Shown here piece after piece: positions 32,861-42,396 of a stretch of 64,000 nt of DNA; the stretch's first letter is position 1; every line of letters begins with the position of its first letter. Made by a program: the position numbers and the translations under genes. The DNA is from Anaerolineae bacterium. Its GTDB lineage: Bacteria > Chloroflexota > Anaerolineae > UBA4142 > SHND01. The notes beneath the pieces are model-generated. The model was not told the origin of the DNA, made no database searches, and saw nothing but the letters and a program-made list of their open reading frames with translations. The stretch lies in assembly GCA_020851635.1 (NCBI GenBank), contig JADZCJ010000053.1, positions 1 through 64,000 on the forward strand, read 5' to 3'.

Positions 32861-34783
32861 TCACGGCGCAACGGTGATATGCGCTAACGAAATCACGCGG
32901 TCGCCGTTTGGCATTGTCAAGGGCGAACCATCGGCGGAAAGATATGCGACCAGTTGTAATGTATAGTCCCCGGGCGCGAGATTTTTGGGCAGGGCGAGCG
33001 CGCGGCGAACGGGTGTCGAGCCGCCGGGAATCAGATCGTCCTGTTGTGCAATCTTGTTGCCCGCCTCGTCCACAACTCGGAGGGAATACGCGTATTGATC
33101 GTTTGCGGCATGCCACAGCACACGCGCGAGCGCAAGATTTGGCTTGTTCGGCGGCTCGAATGCCGCGTATTGGATGCGCAGGGTGAGCTCGGGTGAAATC
33201 TCGATAGGTATCAGTTCGAAATCAGTCATACTGCCCTGCGCAAAGTATTCCAATCGCGTGTTGCCATAGGTCCGGTCGAGAATCATATAGTCGTTGCTGT
33301 ACTCGTTCGTCAGACGGTCCTCAAGTCTGCGCCCTTGAACCTGGTACGCCAGAATCCACGCGCGCGGGTATCTGTCACGCAGGCGCGCGAGTTCATTGGA
33401 CATGAGTTCCGGCGAAGATGTCCACGCTTCGCCGTCCACCTCGTAGAGCGCGAGCGGAGGACCATCGTAATAGGATGCCAGATAACCGAGCTGCCAGGGG
33501 TACAGCCCATAGACCAGATCATTCTCTGAAGCGGTGCGGGACATTTCCGCGATCAATGGGCGATAGTCTTCGTCCGGATAGCGCGGCACGGTATAAAAGT
33601 CGAAAAGGGATGCGGCGCACAGCGCGACAATGACGCCGGTGGCGAGCAAGCCAAGCGCGCGTTCGCGTTCAAAGAGGGCGACGAGACCGCACGCGACATA
33701 GATGAGAAAAAATGGCGCGGCGAACAACAACAGCCGCTCATAACGCACGGGATGAAAAGGATAGACGAGGTTGACGAGAAAACCGAGCGCAAGCGGCGTC
33801 AGTAAATAGATGCCAGCGAGATAATTCTGGATTGCCAGGACCGAATTACCCTCGCCAAAATGCATTTGGCGGCTCGCCAAGACACCTACCACTGCAACGA
33901 GCGCAAATGCGATTGCGCCCCATGTCAACCAGTTCCATTGTGTCACATGACCGACCGAAAATGCCGCGAGATGCTGAACCAAATATGTGAGCGGATCAAG
34001 GCGCGCATATTGTTCGATGCCCACCTTGGCGGTGACATAGACAAATAATTTGGGTCCGGCATAAATCACCCAGGGCAAATACAGCAGCCCAATCGCAGCC
34101 CACGCAATCAGCCACCTGGACCATTCGATCCGCCAACGCGCGCGCAAGGCGAGATAGGCGACGACCGTCATTTCCGCAGCGATGATGAATGCGGCAAAGT
34201 ATTGGGTATAGAGGGCGAGCGCGGTGACCAAAACATAGCCGACAAACAAGCCGAATTGGTTTACGCCGGGCTTGCCACTTGTGGCGAGAATGCGGAGCTG
34301 GAGCGCGACCGATGCAAGCGCAAGGAACATGACCAATCCATACATCCGCAGTTCCTGTGAATAATAGATCGGCAGGGGCGCGATGGCGAGGAGAAATGCG
34401 GAGGCAAGCCCGACGCGCGGGTTGAAAAGGTCACGGGCGACAAGATAGAGTAGTGGAATGGAAGCCGCGCCGATGAGCACCGAGAGCAAGCGCAGCGTGG
34501 GCGGACCGGAGCCGACCGCGCCGAGCCACGCTTGCAGCAGGACATAATAGAGTGGAGGATGAATATCCACCGCCGTGCGCGCGAGCAGGGTCGAAAAATC
34601 GCGCGTGGCAAAGAACACGCTGTAGCCCTCATCCCACCACAAGGGTTGGAAATCGAGCTGCAGAACGCGCAAGACGACTCCGAGGACGATAATGCCCACG
34701 AGAGCGAGCCGGCGATCAAGCGCAGAGAGTGAACGGTCGGGAGACAAGGTCATAGAAAAAGGCGTTCTTGCGTCAGCGCGCAT
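32861..34783 (-). CDS. GT39-like membrane glycosyltransferase (GT-C fold)
   Basis: 640 residues with roughly ten to twelve membrane helices. The first extracytoplasmic loop has the acidic pair of GT-C enzymes (QPLWWDEGYSVFFATRD) followed by DIHPPLYYVLLQAWLGAVG, the ArnT/PMT-like signature. A soluble C-terminal domain from about residue 430 to the end follows the last helix. It would transfer a sugar from a polyprenyl-phosphate donor on the outer face of the membrane; donor and acceptor are unknown. Start 34783 has GAGG 5 nt upstream. First member of the large GT-C cluster, and one of two on the minus strand. Confidence 0.85.
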   Translation of the reverse strand: MRADARTPFSMTLSPDRSLSALDRRLALVGIIVLGVVLRVLQLDFQPLWWDEGYSVFFATRDFSTLLARTAVDIHPPLYYVLLQAWLGAVGSGPPTLRLLSVLIGAASIPLLYLVARDLFNPRVGLASAFLLAIAPLPIYYSQELRMYGLVMFLALASVALQLRILATSGKPGVNQFGLFVGYVLVTALALYTQYFAAFIIAAEMTVVAYLALRARWRIEWSRWLIAWAAIGLLYLPWVIYAGPKLFVYVTAKVGIEQYARLDPLTYLVQHLAAFSVGHVTQWNWLTWGAIAFALVAVVGVLASRQMHFGEGNSVLAIQNYLAGIYLLTPLALGFLVNLVYPFHPVRYERLLLFAAPFFLIYVACGLVALFERERALGLLATGVIVALCAASLFDFYTVPRYPDEDYRPLIAEMSRTASENDLVYGLYPWQLGYLASYYDGPPLALYEVDGEAWTSSPELMSNELARLRDRYPRAWILAYQVQGRRLEDRLTNEYSNDYMILDRTYGNTRLEYFAQGSMTDFELIPIEISPELTLRIQYAAFEPPNKPNLALARVLWHAANDQYAYSLRVVDEAGNKIAQQDDLIPGGSTPVRRALALPKNLAPGDYTLQLVAYLSADGSPLTMPNGDRVISLAHITVAP

Positions 34784-34852
34784 GAACGCCTCGAATACAA
34801 AGGAATAGTTTGGCAGCTTGGACCAGAATTGTCAATGCGTGCAAGGCGCCGC

Positions 34853-35593
34853 TTATTGGGTGTTTGTGTAAATCCAGTATTGTCCGCCCTCTCCGAAATT
34901 GATCAACAAGTTATCGGAAATCGGAGTGAGGTCGTCGGCGGATTTTACAAAGCGCAAGACCAGCGGATTGTTGCCCTGACGGACGGCATCGCTGACATCG
35001 AGCTCGCCATTCGAGGAATTTGGATTGACAAAATCGGATTCTACGCGGCAGTTGGAGCCGATAGAGATGTTGATGTCACCTTGCGTCACGCCGATCAAAT
35101 TCTTGCCTGCGCCGTCCTGTAACAAGCGACCGCCCTGGTCAAAGACGCCAAAGGTCTGACCACCTGCAAAGGTCTTGCCGTTCTTTGCATTAATAATGAT
35201 TTTGTAGACGCCCTGTTGGTCGCACAGGTAATTGCCGCCAAACTTGATCTGAAACGCCGGAGGCGCGGTGGCGACGGGTGGCGGGGGCTGGGTCGGTTGT
35301 GGCGGTGCGGGGGGACGTGTGGGCTTGACCTGCGGCGCTTCTGTAGCGGGCACAGGCACCTCCGTGGGAGGCGCGGGCTCGTCTGTCGGTTCCGGTTGCT
35401 CGGTTGGCGCCACTTGCTCTGTCGGTTGAATCTCTTGGGTGGGGGTGGCGCGGGCTCGTGGTGTAAATGTGGGTCGTGGCGCGCGTCGAGTTGCAGTCGG
35501 CTCCTCTTGCCCGACAAAGGGCAGTGAACCACATGCTGAAAACGCGGTGAGCAGAATCAGACAGCCGGCGAGGACGCTGAAAAACTTGTTCAA
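34853..35593 (-). CDS. Lipoprotein with Thr/Pro-rich linker
   Basis: 246 residues. The start is TTG 35593, with a strong GGAGG 5 nt upstream, giving a signal peptide ending in LTAFSAC (lipobox). About 90 residues of Thr/Pro/Glu repeats (PTEQVAPTEQPEPTDEPAPP) lead to a C-terminal beta-rich domain (NYLCDQQGVYKIIINAKNG... QYWIYTNTQ). Cell-surface; no recognised enzymatic motif. Lies 69 bp upstream of the GT39 gene on the same strand and is divergent from the prenyltransferase-repeat gene. Confidence 0.7.
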   Translation of the reverse strand: MNKFFSVLAGCLILLTAFSACGSLPFVGQEEPTATRRAPRPTFTPRARATPTQEIQPTEQVAPTEQPEPTDEPAPPTEVPVPATEAPQVKPTRPPAPPQPTQPPPPVATAPPAFQIKFGGNYLCDQQGVYKIIINAKNGKTFAGGQTFGVFDQGGRLLQDGAGKNLIGVTQGDINISIGSNCRVESDFVNPNSSNGELDVSDAVRQGNNPLVLRFVKSADDLTPISDNLLINFGEGGQYWIYTNTQ

Positions 35594-35695
35594 ACAAACC
35601 TCCGCGCAAAATTATAACTGTGGTATGGGGAAATGCCAAAAGGCAGACCCCTGTGCCTATTGACGCCCTGTTGGGGCTTGTGATAGGGTCATACA

Positions 35696-36541
35696 ATGAG
35701 TCGGGCGCCGGTTTTTTTGCGTGAATCACAGAATGCGGATGGCGGATGGGGCTATAAACGCGGGGGTATGTCCTTTGTGGAACCAACCGCCGCCGTCATG
35801 CTCGCCCTGTTCCGGAGCAAAGAATCGGACGCTCAAGTTCAGCACGCGCGCCGATTTCTCACGTCGCTCCAGCACGCCGATGGGGGTTGGGGGGTTGCCG
35901 CAGTGGACGAGGAAAGCGGGTGGATGACCGCGTGGGCGATGTGGGCGCTGGCAACTGCAGAGAACGAGGCGACAGCGCGCGGGCAGTCCTGGCTGCTCGA
36001 GTCTGTGGGTATCCGGGTAACAGACCCGAAGCAGGTGCAGGGCATTCAGAAGGTCTTGAAGATTGACCCGCGCGTTACCGGATGGGCATGGCAGCCGGGT
36101 GATGCCGCCTGGGTTTTTCCCACCGCGCTCACGCTGCTGGCGCTCGACGCGCTGGGTGTGCGCGACCACCCGCGCGCGCAAGAAGGGATTCAGTATCTTT
36201 TGGACCGCGCAATTCCGTCCGGCGGGTGGAACATTGGCAATCCGTTTATGGTTTCGGGAACGCTGCCGCCGACGGTCGAGTGCACTGCGCTCGCGCTGAT
36301 GGCGCTGCACGCGTTCAGGGTGGAAAACGCAAGCACGGGACGCGCGCGCGACTATATCGCGCGCGAGGACTTTACACAGACCGCGTTCGAATGGGTCTGG
36401 CGCGCGCTGTGCTGGCAGAAAACCGGTGCGCCAACGAAACGCGCATTTGACGCGCTGGCGAGACTGGAGAGCGCGGATGGAAGTTTTGACGGGAATGTGT
36501 TTACGACGGCGCTGGCGGTAATGGCAGGGTTGGGACAATGA
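35696..36541 (+). CDS. Prenyltransferase / squalene-cyclase-type repeat protein
   Basis: 281 residues of helical alpha/alpha repeats. Several QW-like motifs are visible: LRESQNADGGWGYKRGG, TSLQHADGGWGVAAVD, LLDRAIPSGGWNIGNPF and ARLESADGSFDGNVF. It is shorter than squalene-hopene cyclases (over 600 residues), and the catalytic DxDD motif is not seen. It may therefore bind an isoprenoid rather than cyclise one. It overlaps the DUF362 gene by 4 nt and heads the plus-strand glycosyltransferase cluster. No ribosome-binding site is clear. Confidence 0.75.
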   Translation: MSRAPVFLRESQNADGGWGYKRGGMSFVEPTAAVMLALFRSKESDAQVQHARRFLTSLQHADGGWGVAAVDEESGWMTAWAMWALATAENEATARGQSWLLESVGIRVTDPKQVQGIQKVLKIDPRVTGWAWQPGDAAWVFPTALTLLALDALGVRDHPRAQEGIQYLLDRAIPSGGWNIGNPFMVSGTLPPTVECTALALMALHAFRVENASTGRARDYIAREDFTQTAFEWVWRALCWQKTGAPTKRAFDALARLESADGSFDGNVFTTALAVMAGLGQ

Positions 36542-37557
36542 GAATTTCGCGGCGGGCGCTGCTGCGGTTGACGCTGGCAGGGGGAATTGTCGCGGGCGGC
36601 GCGGTCATTTTCAAACAGACAGAGGATGTTGGATTTGATAAATGGCTGCGCTGGATGGCGCGCGGGCAGGCGGCGCGTTTTGCGATGGGGTCAAGGGTCG
36701 CGCTTGCGGGGGTCCCTTCCTATGAAGCCGACATTCGCGCGGCGATTCGCGCCATCTGGCGCGACGCGCAAGGACCGGATTTGAGGGGCGCGAGGGTTGT
36801 CGTCAAGCCGAACCTTGTTGATTTTGTGGCGGGGCGCCCGTGTTACACCATGCCCCAGGTGACAGGCGCATTGATTGATTTTCTGCGCGACGAAGCGGGC
36901 GTGCGCTCGGTCGTCGCGGCAGAGGGCGTGACGTTTCGGCGAGACCCGCACGCGATTTTGATAGACACGGGGTATCGCGATTTGCTGCAACAAAAAGATG
37001 TCGAGTTTGTGGACTTGAATTATGACGACCTGGTGAAAATTCCTTTACGCGGCGGTTATGCCAAAATGGATTCGCTATTTATGGCGCGGACGGTTGTGGA
37101 AGCGGATGCGCTGATTTCAGTGCCCAAACTCAAGACGCATCATTGGACTCGCATTTCGGCGAGTTTGAAAAATCTGTTTGGGATTGTGCCGGGCGCAAAA
37201 TACGGCTTTCCAAAGAACACCCTCCATTTTCACGGGATTGATGCCTTTGTCGCGGAATTGTGGGACTCGCTGCCGACGCCCAACCGGTTTGCGCTGGTGG
37301 ATGGAATCGTGGGTTCGCAGGGTGATGGTCCGCTGTTGGGAACGCCTGTCGCCAGTGGTGTTTTGATTGGTGGCAGCGATTTTCTGGCGGTGGATGCAAC
37401 CGCCGCGCGCGTGATGGGGTTCGAACCTGCCAACATCGAGATTCTGGCGTTCATGGCGTGGGCGGGGTTGGGGCAAATTGATACCCACAAGATTCAATTG
37501 AGCGGCACGCCGCTCGATGCGTTGCGCCGCGACTATGAACCCGCGCCGCAGGTGTGA
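36538..37557 (+). CDS. DUF362 domain protein with TAT-like leader
   Basis: 339 residues. The N-terminus SRRALLRLTLAGGIVAGGA resembles a twin-arginine signal. The DUF362 core is present: VVVKPNLVDF, DALISVPKLKTHHWTRISAS, LKNLFGIVPGAKYG and DATAARVMGFEP. No 4Fe-4S motif is present, unlike many family members. Family function is not established; some members sit in electron-transfer or cofactor pathways. The start overlaps the preceding gene (ATGA), indicating they are made together. The next glycosyltransferase begins 15 bp downstream. Confidence 0.8.
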   Translation: MRISRRALLRLTLAGGIVAGGAVIFKQTEDVGFDKWLRWMARGQAARFAMGSRVALAGVPSYEADIRAAIRAIWRDAQGPDLRGARVVVKPNLVDFVAGRPCYTMPQVTGALIDFLRDEAGVRSVVAAEGVTFRRDPHAILIDTGYRDLLQQKDVEFVDLNYDDLVKIPLRGGYAKMDSLFMARTVVEADALISVPKLKTHHWTRISASLKNLFGIVPGAKYGFPKNTLHFHGIDAFVAELWDSLPTPNRFALVDGIVGSQGDGPLLGTPVASGVLIGGSDFLAVDATAARVMGFEPANIEILAFMAWAGLGQIDTHKIQLSGTPLDALRRDYEPAPQV

Positions 37558-37572
37558 TGAGATGACACGGTC

Positions 37573-39621
37573 ATGAAAAACTCGCCGCGGCAATCGTTTC
37601 TCGTCCTGCTCGCCATTTTGTGGATGTTTGTTGTCGTCCTCCCGTATTACCTGTTTCACCATCCGTTCGATCAGAATAATGTTTTGGGGATTGTCAGCAC
37701 ACTGGGCGATCTGGGCGTCGTGACGCTGTTGATTGTGCTCGCGAGCGCGCTGGGGCATCGTGTTTTGCGCGCGTTCGAGTTTCTTTCGGCGCTCGAAGCA
37801 TTAGTGATCCAGACTGCGGTCGGCTATGGAATAATCGCATTCGCGGTTTATGCGCTTGGATTTGTGGGACTGGTGCAGCCGCCGGTCTTTTGGGTGCTGA
37901 CGGTTGGCGGGACGCTGGCGTTATTTCGGGACGTGCGGTCCGTTGCAATCCAGGCGCGTTCGATAGCGCTGCCGCGCGGGACGCGCGGCGGGCAGCTCCT
38001 GGCGTTGTTTGTTGGTTTTTCGCTTGTGCTGGCGCTGGCGTTTGCGCTGACGCCGCCGACGGGTTGGGATGGGATTCAATATCATTTGGTGTTTCCCAAG
38101 CTGGCGCTGGAAGCGGGACGTTTTGCCACTCCGCCGGATAATCTTTCGCTGAGCAATCCGTCGCTGGTCGAACTGCTTTTTCTTGCGGCGATGGGGCTCA
38201 AGAGCGACAGCGCGGCGCAGGTCATTCATTGGAGTTTTCTGGTTTTGACCGTGGGGGCGGCGCTGGCGTTTGCGGCGCGCTATTTTACATGGCGCATCGG
38301 GTGGCTCGCGGCAGCTCTGTTGGTGGGAGCGCCTTCTGTGCTTGCCGTTGCAACGTGGGCATACAACGACGCGGCATTGATGTTGTATACGCTGACCGCG
38401 CTGTTTTGGACGCTGCGGGCGCTGGAAACGGGCAAGGCGCGCGATTTTTTGTTGGCGGGCGTGTTGGCGGGGCTGGCGCTGGGCGAAAAGTATACGGCAT
38501 CGTTTGTGCCGCTTGCGCTGGGGGCTGTGGTGTTGTTTCGGGGTGGGTTGAAATTTCCAAGCGCGCGGGCGTGGCGCAACGCGATTTTGTTGGGCGGCGC
38601 CGCCTTTGCGCTGGCTCTGCCGTGGTATGTGCGAAATTATTTTCTGGTCGGGAACCCCGTGTATCCATTTGTGTTTGGCGGGCTGTATTGGGATGCGTGG
38701 CGCACGGCATGGTATTCGCGTTTTGGCACGGGACTGTTGAACGAGCCGCTTCAATTGCTGTTTGTGCCGTGGACGGCGACGGTAATGGGGTTCCAGGGCG
38801 GCGAGTTTGACGCGACGATTGGCGCGCTGTTGCTCGCACTGCTGCCGTTCAATCTGCTCAAGCGGACGGAAGCGACGTCAAGCGCGCCGACCCGCGTCAT
38901 GTGGTTCCTGGTCGCGGTGTTGTTTGCTTTCTGGCTGGTTGGGGTCGCGCAATCGAAACTGTTGTGGCAGACACGTTTGCTGTTTCCCGCGTTTCCAATT
39001 CTGGCAATCCTTGCGGCGGAGGGGTGGAATCGGCTGTCGCAGATCCAGACGGCGCGTTTGTCGGCGCAGCGATTTGCCTCGCTCGTCATTGCGCTGGCAT
39101 TGGGTCTGAATGTGGCGAGCAATGTGCTGGCGACGATTCGCAATCGTCCGTTCGAGATACTGACGGGGATCGAGACGCGGCAGGAATATCTGGCGCGGAA
39201 TCTGGGCGCGCATTTTGCCATGACGGAATGGGTGAATGCGAATTTGCCGCCGGACGCGCGTATTGTCGCGCTCTGGGAGCCGCGTTCGTATTATGTGGAC
39301 CGCGCGATGGAACCCGACGCGATTTTGGACCGCCTGGCGCATCTGACCTCGCTGACGGAGGGAAATGCCGATGTGATCGCCGAGCGGTGGCGGCAACAAG
39401 GGTTCACGCACGTACTGTTGTTTCGCGAGGGCTTGAACGGGATGCTGCAATCGGGGTATGACCCCGTTGGAGCTGTGGAAATGGAAACCTTGCAGGCATT
39501 GGAGCAGAAACACTTGCAGCTGGTGTATGGGGGCGCCGCGTTGGAGCTGGCGAGCTGGGGCGGGATGCCCGCCCTCGCCGATCCGGAAACAGAACCGTAT
39601 GCGATCTATGTCCTCAGATAA
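37573..39621 (+). CDS. GT39-like multi-membrane glycosyltransferase
   Basis: 682 residues with about twelve helices. The large first outer loop contains LTPPTGWDGIQYHLVFPKLA and DNLSLSNPSLVELLFLAAMG, in the position of the GT-C acidic motif (WD). A soluble tail of about 100 residues has EWVNANLPPDARIVALWEPR, a pattern also found in several neighbours and typical of GT39-like bacterial proteins. Presumed to use a lipid-linked sugar donor. It is followed by a GT87-like gene overlapping its last 14 bases. Confidence 0.75.
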   Translation: MKNSPRQSFLVLLAILWMFVVVLPYYLFHHPFDQNNVLGIVSTLGDLGVVTLLIVLASALGHRVLRAFEFLSALEALVIQTAVGYGIIAFAVYALGFVGLVQPPVFWVLTVGGTLALFRDVRSVAIQARSIALPRGTRGGQLLALFVGFSLVLALAFALTPPTGWDGIQYHLVFPKLALEAGRFATPPDNLSLSNPSLVELLFLAAMGLKSDSAAQVIHWSFLVLTVGAALAFAARYFTWRIGWLAAALLVGAPSVLAVATWAYNDAALMLYTLTALFWTLRALETGKARDFLLAGVLAGLALGEKYTASFVPLALGAVVLFRGGLKFPSARAWRNAILLGGAAFALALPWYVRNYFLVGNPVYPFVFGGLYWDAWRTAWYSRFGTGLLNEPLQLLFVPWTATVMGFQGGEFDATIGALLLALLPFNLLKRTEATSSAPTRVMWFLVAVLFAFWLVGVAQSKLLWQTRLLFPAFPILAILAAEGWNRLSQIQTARLSAQRFASLVIALALGLNVASNVLATIRNRPFEILTGIETRQEYLARNLGAHFAMTEWVNANLPPDARIVALWEPRSYYVDRAMEPDAILDRLAHLTSLTEGNADVIAERWRQQGFTHVLLFREGLNGMLQSGYDPVGAVEMETLQALEQKHLQLVYGGAALELASWGGMPALADPETEPYAIYVLR

Positions 39622-40861
39622 CGTTTACGCAAAAGAGCTGGTCGTAAAAGGGGAGAGTCGCCGCGTGTGGATGTGGATTACGGCGGCAATAGGTCTGGTT
39701 GTGTTGTATGCGGCGCTGGCGTTTGGAATTTACAGCGGCTTGACGCGGACGGCGCAGGGGGCGAATGATTTTTATTCGCGCTGGATGGGCGCGCGGGCAT
39801 TATTTGTGAACGGACAGAACCCCTATTCTGACGCGGTGACGCGCGATATTCAGATGGGGATGTATGGACGACTCGCGCGACCTGACGAGGACCAGGTCGC
39901 GTTTGCGTATCCGCTGTTTGCCGCGTATATCGCCGCGCCGCTCGTGCTGCTGCCGTATCCGATGGCACAAGCATTGTGGATGGCGCTGCTGGTCGTCGGT
40001 GTGGTCGCAGGCGCACTGGCGCTGGCAAAAGTGAATCAGATTCCATTGCCACCCGGCACGCTCGCGTTCGTTTTGCTGGGGGTATTGCTTTTTTATCCCA
40101 CGGTGCGCGGGATCATGCTCGGACAATACGCGTTGGTGTCGTTCGCCTGTGTGGCAATCGGGATTCTGATGATTGCAGAGGGGCGCGAGACAAGCGCGGG
40201 CGTGCTGCTGGCGCTGGCGGCGGTCAAGCCACAACCAATCGTGCTGCTGCTGCCCGTGATCCTGATGTGGGCATGGTGGAACCGCAAGCGGTCGGTGGTG
40301 TGGAGCGCGTTTGGGACATTGGGGCTGCTGGTCATTTCATCGTTTTTGCTCGTTCCGACATGGGTGAGCGATTTTTTGGCGGGATTGGGGAACTATGCGC
40401 GGTATGCGCCAGTAGGTCCGCCGCTAGAGACGTTTTTCACGTTGCTCCTGCCGGGTGTTTGGGCGTCGGTTTTTACCTGGGGCGCGAGCGCGGCGCTGCT
40501 GATGTGGGCGGGCGTCGTGACGTGGCGCACGCGCAATTATACCTGGTATGAATTTCAGCCAACATTGGGTTTTGTGGCGTTGGTGACGACGCTGGCGGCG
40601 GGACGCATCGGGACGCCGGACCAGGTTTTGCTGCTGCTGCCGTGGATGGCATGGTTCGGGGTTTGGCGCGCGCAAGGCACACCCGTCGTGACAATCCTGT
40701 GCGCGGCGGCGCTGCTGGCGATTCCGTGGTTTGTATTTTTGAGATTGCTCGAAGGGAACCGGGAAGCAATTGTGGTGACGACGCTCCTGCCAGTGTTGAC
40801 GTTGGGTGTGTATTTGATCGTGACGCTGTTTGCGGCGCGCCCGCGCGGGTTGGCGACATGA
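39608..40861 (+). CDS. GT87-like (DUF2029) membrane glycosyltransferase
   Basis: 417 residues, start ATG 39608 inside the end of the previous gene. GANDFYSRWMGARALFVNGQ and NPYSD in the first loop, LGQYALVSFACVAIGI in the middle and LALAAVKPQPIVLLLPV are the DUF2029/GT87 signature. Mycobacterial members add alpha-mannosyl residues from polyprenyl-phosphate mannose to surface lipoglycans; here the sugar is unknown. It overlaps the next gene by 4 nt. Confidence 0.85.
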   Translation: MSSDNVYAKELVVKGESRRVWMWITAAIGLVVLYAALAFGIYSGLTRTAQGANDFYSRWMGARALFVNGQNPYSDAVTRDIQMGMYGRLARPDEDQVAFAYPLFAAYIAAPLVLLPYPMAQALWMALLVVGVVAGALALAKVNQIPLPPGTLAFVLLGVLLFYPTVRGIMLGQYALVSFACVAIGILMIAEGRETSAGVLLALAAVKPQPIVLLLPVILMWAWWNRKRSVVWSAFGTLGLLVISSFLLVPTWVSDFLAGLGNYARYAPVGPPLETFFTLLLPGVWASVFTWGASAALLMWAGVVTWRTRNYTWYEFQPTLGFVALVTTLAAGRIGTPDQVLLLLPWMAWFGVWRAQGTPVVTILCAAALLAIPWFVFLRLLEGNREAIVVTTLLPVLTLGVYLIVTLFAARPRGLAT

Positions 40862-42396
40862 CATGGCTGCGATGGAAATACGCGCCCATCGCGGCGATTC
40901 TCGCGTTGGCGTTTGCGCTGCGTCTGGTGGCGATCGAGACGCGCCCTTTGTGGTATGACGACGCATTCAGCGTGTTGTTGGCGGAACGGGGTCCCGCCGC
41001 GATCGCGCGGGGGACCGCGGCGGATACGATGCCGCCGGGTTATTACTTGATGCTCTATGGCTGGATGAGCGTGATGGGGCAGACGCCGCTTGCGATGCGG
41101 ATGCTTTCGGTCGCGCTTGCGATGTTGGTGGTTGCGCTGACATATGCGGTCGCCAAACGCGGGTTTGGGGCGGGCGCGGGGAATTGGGCAGCGCTGCTTG
41201 TGGCGTTGATGCCGTTCCAGATCTATCACGCGCAAGAACTGCGGATGTATACGCTGTTGGCTCTGGGGGGATTGATCTATGTGTACGGGGTATTGGTGTT
41301 GGCATTGCCGACGAATGGGATTCGACCGTCGAACGGGGCAGAGCCGGACGCATCGCACAATCGCGGTAAGGCAATTACATTTATTGCAGTGGGGACAGCG
41401 CTGGCATTGTACGCGCACAATTTGGCGTTTGTGACATTGTTGGCGGGGAACATTTACTTGGTCTTGCGCGCGGCGGTGTATCGGCAGGCATGGCGCATGC
41501 AAGGCGAACTGATTGCGGGGCAGCTGCTCGGGACGATTCTGTTCGTTCCGTGGCTGTTTTACGTACCGACTCAGCTGGAAAAGATTCAGACCGCCTTTTG
41601 GACGCAGACGCCCGGATTGGTGGATGCGGTGCAGATGGCGCTGGTGTTTACAACGTATCTGCCTCTGCCGCCGTCGTTGATTGTGTTTGCATTGATCGTT
41701 TCGATGCTGGTCTTGATTTTTGCGTGCTGGCAGTTGGTCCGATTGGCTCGAAAGAAAAGAATGCCCGCGCTCGGACTGGTTTCGGCATTTTTGGTGATTC
41801 CGCCGTTGATCCTGTTTGCGCTTTCCTATCTGATTCGTCCCGTGTTTGTGCCGCGGGCAGTGATTGTGTCGGCACTGGTGTATGCGATGCTGTTGGGCAT
41901 GTTGGTGGCACGCGCCTCGCGAAAACTGCAGATTGGCTTGGGTGTGGTCGCGTTCGGGCTTGCGGCGGCGCTGCTGCCTTTTTATTATTCCGCTTTTGGG
42001 GAATGGCGGCGCGCGCCGTATGTCGGCGCGGACGCGTTCTTGCGGGCACAAGTGATGAATGGGGATGCTGTCGTTCACGACAATAAGCTTTCGTTTTTTC
42101 CGATGCATCTCTACGACAGGGCGCTCGCGCAGGTGTTTCTCGCGGACCCGCCGCAATCGGACAATGACACACTGGCGCCCGCGTCGCAAGAGGCAATGGA
42201 ATTGTTTCCGACCGAATTCCGGGCGGCGGTCGCCGGACGGGAGCGTGTGTGGTTTGTGATTTATCGGACGGCGATTCAAGAAGCGCAAGCCGCGGGGAAA
42301 CCTCATGGAAATCTCGCGCGGCTGGATGGACAGTTTGAGCGCGTGCAGGAAACGAATTATGGCGACCTGGTCATCGTTCTCTATACAGCTCGCTGA
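40858..42396 (+). CDS. GT39-like membrane glycosyltransferase
   Basis: 512 residues. IETRPLWYDDAFSVLLAERG carries the acidic GT-C motif, TMPPGYYLMLYGWMSVMG follows it, and PFQIYHAQELRMYTLLALGG is the loop typical of the ArnT/PMT superfamily. About ten helices and a short soluble C-terminus. Translationally coupled to the GT87-like gene before it (ATGA overlap) and overlapping the PIG-V-like gene after it by 38 nt. Confidence 0.85.
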   Translation: MTWLRWKYAPIAAILALAFALRLVAIETRPLWYDDAFSVLLAERGPAAIARGTAADTMPPGYYLMLYGWMSVMGQTPLAMRMLSVALAMLVVALTYAVAKRGFGAGAGNWAALLVALMPFQIYHAQELRMYTLLALGGLIYVYGVLVLALPTNGIRPSNGAEPDASHNRGKAITFIAVGTALALYAHNLAFVTLLAGNIYLVLRAAVYRQAWRMQGELIAGQLLGTILFVPWLFYVPTQLEKIQTAFWTQTPGLVDAVQMALVFTTYLPLPPSLIVFALIVSMLVLIFACWQLVRLARKKRMPALGLVSAFLVIPPLILFALSYLIRPVFVPRAVIVSALVYAMLLGMLVARASRKLQIGLGVVAFGLAAALLPFYYSAFGEWRRAPYVGADAFLRAQVMNGDAVVHDNKLSFFPMHLYDRALAQVFLADPPQSDNDTLAPASQEAMELFPTEFRAAVAGRERVWFVIYRTAIQEAQAAGKPHGNLARLDGQFERVQETNYGDLVIVLYTAR

